The notes under the pieces: generated by a model
Seen by the model: the letters and a program-made list of their open reading frames with translations, nothing else
Told to the model about the DNA's origin: nothing
The model's database searches: none
NCBI GenBank assembly: GCA_001692895.1
Contig: KV748204.1
Coordinates: forward strand, 1-64,000
Source of the DNA: Cenococcum geophilum 1.58
Taxonomy: Eukaryota; Ascomycota; Dothideomycetes; Gloniales; Gloniaceae
DNA length: 64,000 nt
Direction: 5' to 3'
Position numbers and translations under genes: made by a program
Part shown: positions 60,417 through 64,000 of the stretch, piece by piece
Position numbering within the stretch: the stretch's first letter is position 1
How the letters are laid out: the number at the start of each line of letters is the position of its first letter

Positions 60417-63400
60417 ATGCCATAAAACACAGTAGTAGGTAAAGCAGCTATAGGACCCTTAAATACTTCAGACAAGGAAATAATTAACGTCTTAACCCCC
60501 CAGGCGGAGCTTACGGCAGCTAATACCGAAATTAAACAACTACGAGAGCTGCTTAAAGCCAAAGATACCCCTATATCTAATAATAAGTCATTATTAAACA
60601 ACTAAAGACTTGCTATAGTCCTTTAGGCCCTATCCTAGCGCCTTAGTAGATCTACTAAGGCCTATACAGCACTAAAGCGGTCAGCAAAGGTTATAGATCC
60701 CCCGCTACTTACAAACGGAACCAACCCTATATTTAATAATTGGAAGCTTTAATTACGGGATAAGCTTAAAGTTAATATAGACTACTTCCCTAACGCCCGA
60801 GCCAGAATAGCCTATATCTTTAGCCGTACTAGCGGAGATACCTAAACGTATTTACGTCCGTAATACATTAAAGACTCTATAGACCCCTTTATCTTTAAAG
60901 AAGAAATAGTTAAACACTTATCTTCTATTTATAAAGACCCTTTTAAAGTATAGAACGCTTGCCTTAACTATAAAAGCCTAAACATAAAAACAACGGAGAC
61001 CTTTTTAGCCTTCTAAACCCGCTTTTTATACCTAGTAGGACAGGCCTAGATCCCCTAAAAAGACCTACTACTAGACCTCTTTAACAAGCTTACCCTAGAC
61101 CTACAGCGGGCCGTATTACTACCTTATACTATAGTATAGACGTTAAAGGAACTTATAAACTATTGCCTAGCTATTAACTAAGGCCTCCGTTACATTAAGG
61201 CACGCGCTAATTAGCTAAAAACTAAAAACCTTACAAACTAGGCCGCAAATACTACGAGAACAGCCCATAGTACCCCGGTATAATTAGCAACCCCTATAGT
61301 ACCGGCCGCTTAGCCAACAGTTAACCTAGTAGCTAGCCGCGTAGCTACCCCTACTACGGGCTTAGTATACACCTAGCCTATATACAGCGACCCCTATATA
61401 TAGGCCCTTAGCGATTAAGGAGCTTACTTCTTATATAGCTAACTAGGCTACCCTATAAGGAACTACCTAATAAAGGTAAAGATAAATAAGGTCCTATTAA
61501 TTTAGGAGGATAGTATAAAGTTAGAAAAAGAGGAACCCTAGAGGAAGACTCCTCTCTAGGGTTAAAAGGGATTAATATGTTATATATTAATCTGGGTCGG
61601 CTAGTTAGTAGAAAAAGCTACACTATCCCTTATACTTTATTCCGCAATAAATATTAAGTTTTAACCTCTACTTTAGCTAACTTAGGAGCAAATATCTTTA
61701 CCTTAATTAATATAAAGTACACGGTAAAACTAGCTAACTTTTTAAATGCACCCTTTAAAGAACTACCTAAACTAATCCCTATTTGCGGGTATAATAGATA
61801 AATAGGGCTACCTATTATAACTCTCTTGCGGATCTACCTCCGCGTTAATAGACAAAGATAATATAACGTCCCCTTCCTTATTACGGACCTTAGAAGCTAT
61901 AATATAATCTTAAGGAGAAAATAGCTAGCCTATTTAGGCTTATAGCTTAATATATAAAATAGGCAGCTTATCTAGCCTAAAACTATACCCCTAACGCCTT
62001 CCTTTATAAAAGAGATTAGTATTATAATAAAAAACCTTATACGGCTATAGATAAACACTATTTACTAGGCCGATACGACGCGTAGGAACTAGGCTTTTAA
62101 AAAGAATATACAGCTTAATCCGCAACAGATCTGTATACTACGCCGCCCCTAGACTACCTTTATTACACTACCCGCACTAAAGACTTAGGAAGTTAGTAGT
62201 GGCCTAGCTAAGTCCCTAATAGAGAACTTAGGCCCTACGCAGCTATAAAGGAAGGCTAGGGATATTAAACGATATACTAAACTAATAGATCGGAAGGACA
62301 ACTTATAGAAAATAGAATATAAGCTAAGGAAGACTATAAACCCTATACCGCAAAATACGGCCTAAATATCCGTAAAGAAACCCACGGACCTCCCACCAGT
62401 TAATATCTGCTATATTAGCGCTATAGGATTCTACTAGAACCTAGTTCAGCCTAATACTATTACCTTTATAACTAGCTTATATAAAATTAATTAAATAATT
62501 AAAGAGAAAGAAGCCCTAGCCTAAGAGAAAGGCAAACTTATAGATAAGGAGCTAGTAGAATAGAAACTGCCCTATTAATACTAAAAATTTAAAGATACCT
62601 TCTCTAAAGTAGCGTTTAATATACTTCCGCCTTACCAACCATATAACTATAAGATTAAAATTAAGCCAGATAAGGTGGTTACCCTTAGCTATAGCCCCCT
62701 CCGACAGCAATTTACTACCAAATTATAGGCTATAAAGTAGTATCTCATTAATAACCTAGATAAGGGCTTTATTAAGCCTAGTTAAGCCCCTTTTAACTTA
62801 CCTATTCTCTTTACCAAAAAACTAAATAGAGGACTTTATTTCTATATCGACTACCATAAGCTTAATAATTTAACCCTTAAAGACCGCTACCCACTACCTT
62901 TACTTAATAAGACTTTAGCCTAAATAAATAGAGCTAAAATCTTTACAAAGCTTAATATCCGCTAGGCTTTTTACTAAATTAGGATAAACCCTAAATTAGA
63001 AAACCTTACTATATTTTAGACCTATTACGGAATATATAAATATAAAGTACTACCTTTTAGACTAACTAACGGACTGGCCATATACCAACGATATATAAAT
63101 AATATACTATTTAACTACCTTAACGACTTCTATACAGCATACCTGGATAATATTATAATTTACTCTAAAAATAAACTAGAATATAAAGAGCATATCTATA
63201 AAGTCCTATAACGGCTTTAGGAAGCTAACCTCCAAGCCAATATTAAAAAGTTAGAATTTAGTGTTAAGCGTATAAAGTACTTAGGGTTTATTATTAGTAT
63301 AAGCGGAATTAAGGCAGACCCAGAAAAGATAGCTATAATTAACTAATAGGTACCCCTAAGGACCGTAAAGGGGGTATAGTTATTCTTAGGGTTTTATAAC

Positions 63401-64000
63401 TTCTATTAACGCTTTATTAAAAACTATAGCAGAATTACCTAGCTACTAAGCCTACTTACCTACAAGGACCAGCCCTTTTACTTTAATACCATATATAGGC
63501 AGGCCTTTAATAAGCTTAAGAAACGACTGGTCTCTACTCCCTTACTCGCCTACTTTAACCTAAAACGGCCCTTAATGCTAGAAACCGATGCCTTAGATAG
63601 CGTTATAGCTAGCGTTTACTCCTAAAAGCAAATAAACGGAGAATGGTACCCTATTGCTTACTATTTAAAGACTATAGTAAATGCTAAGCTAAACTACCCA
63701 ATTTACAATAAAGAAATGCTGGCTATTATCTCTAGCTTTTAGCACTAGCGAGCCCAACTAGAGGGCACCCCTAAGTTTATCTAGGTAGTTTCCAATTATA
63801 AGGCCTTATAATATTTTATAACAATAAAGGCCCTTACGGCCCAATAGGCGCGCTAGGCAAATACTCTATCTTAATTTAACTTCCTAATTATATATAGGCC
63901 TAGCACTACTAATTATACGGACGCTCTTATAAGGCGTAAATAGGACATAAATAACTAGATAACCGTAAAGATCTTATTATAGACTTAGGCGCTACTATAA
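60417..64000 (+). pseudogene. Gag-pol fossil of the second A-family copy (partial)
   Basis: Gag starts at an ATG at 60417 and contains a zinc knuckle region at about 61415-61460. Protease lies near 61650-61930. Reverse transcriptase is easily read near 62790-63330, including the Tyr-Leu-Asp-Asn form of the catalytic block near 63145. RNase H begins near 63570 and is still running at the window edge. Integrase would lie beyond. The frame is broken throughout by RIP-type changes. Confidence 0.82.

Larger units (their letters stand above)
59988..64000 (+). mobile_element. Gypsy element of the A family, second copy, cut by the window end
   Basis: The 5' LTR is 59988-60191, the interior runs off the right edge. 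LTR and gag start match element A at 19328-19579 and 19101 in the opposite orientation. The LTR is about 48 bases shorter in the middle than those of A. It looks continuous as far as seen and is broken by RIP. Confidence 0.92.

Noticed and set aside
1-64000. tRNA, rRNA or intact host genes
   Set aside because: None seen on either strand; every readable protein motif belongs to a mobile element.

Overview
This window looks like gene-free, transposon-packed heterochromatin of a filamentous ascomycete (Pezizomycotina). The reasons are fungal Gypsy, Copia, Tc1/mariner and Helitron families in nearly every kilobase, TA enrichment with loss of CA and TG in almost every repeat, and differences between paired repeats that are mostly C-to-T or G-to-A. 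This is the footprint of repeat-induced point mutation (RIP). The species cannot be named from the sequence. I see no intact host gene, tRNA, rRNA or CRISPR array. All coding-like regions belong to mobile elements and are degraded.

Layout. 1-1004: small palindromic elements, one a nested inverted-repeat element. 1020-3058: Gypsy-like gag fossil (-) with short in-frame tandem repeats. 3106-3160: tetranucleotide satellite. 3290-3850: unrecognised degraded coding-like stretch (+). 4100-4410: integrase fragment. 4411-26360: three Gypsy elements nested like dolls (O contains A contains B), all on the minus strand, with 5-bp target duplications. 27873-29831: a small LTR element without pol, filled with a GC-rich tandem repeat. 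31407-32553: two related LTRs facing opposite ways. 32120-42926: a second nest, in which an LTR-element fragment holds a solo LTR, which holds a Tc1/mariner transposon, which holds a Gypsy element. 43094-47690: inverted repeats, a 257-bp tandem array, a Helitron-type 5' end and a higher-order satellite. 47726-59869: a Helitron (-) broken by a solo LTR and a whole-length Copia element. 59988-64000: the 5' part of a second copy of the A family (+), cut by the window edge.

How the parts relate. Terminal repeats and target duplications give an order of events. B landed in A after A landed in O. The Gypsy element at 35022 landed in the Tc1 transposase gene after the Tc1 element landed in a solo LTR that already lay in an older LTR element. 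Copia and a solo LTR landed in the Helitron. RIP hit most copies, but short or low-copy pieces escaped: the two solo LTRs, the small LTR element's 5' half, and the left end of the Tc1 element.

The most unusual points are the Tc1 transposon with a second, oppositely oriented acidic-tract frame, the antisense frame in element O, the pol-less LTR element carrying a minisatellite, the 257-bp array split by a Helitron-like end and higher-order satellite, and the Helitron whose nuclease histidines both read as tyrosine.
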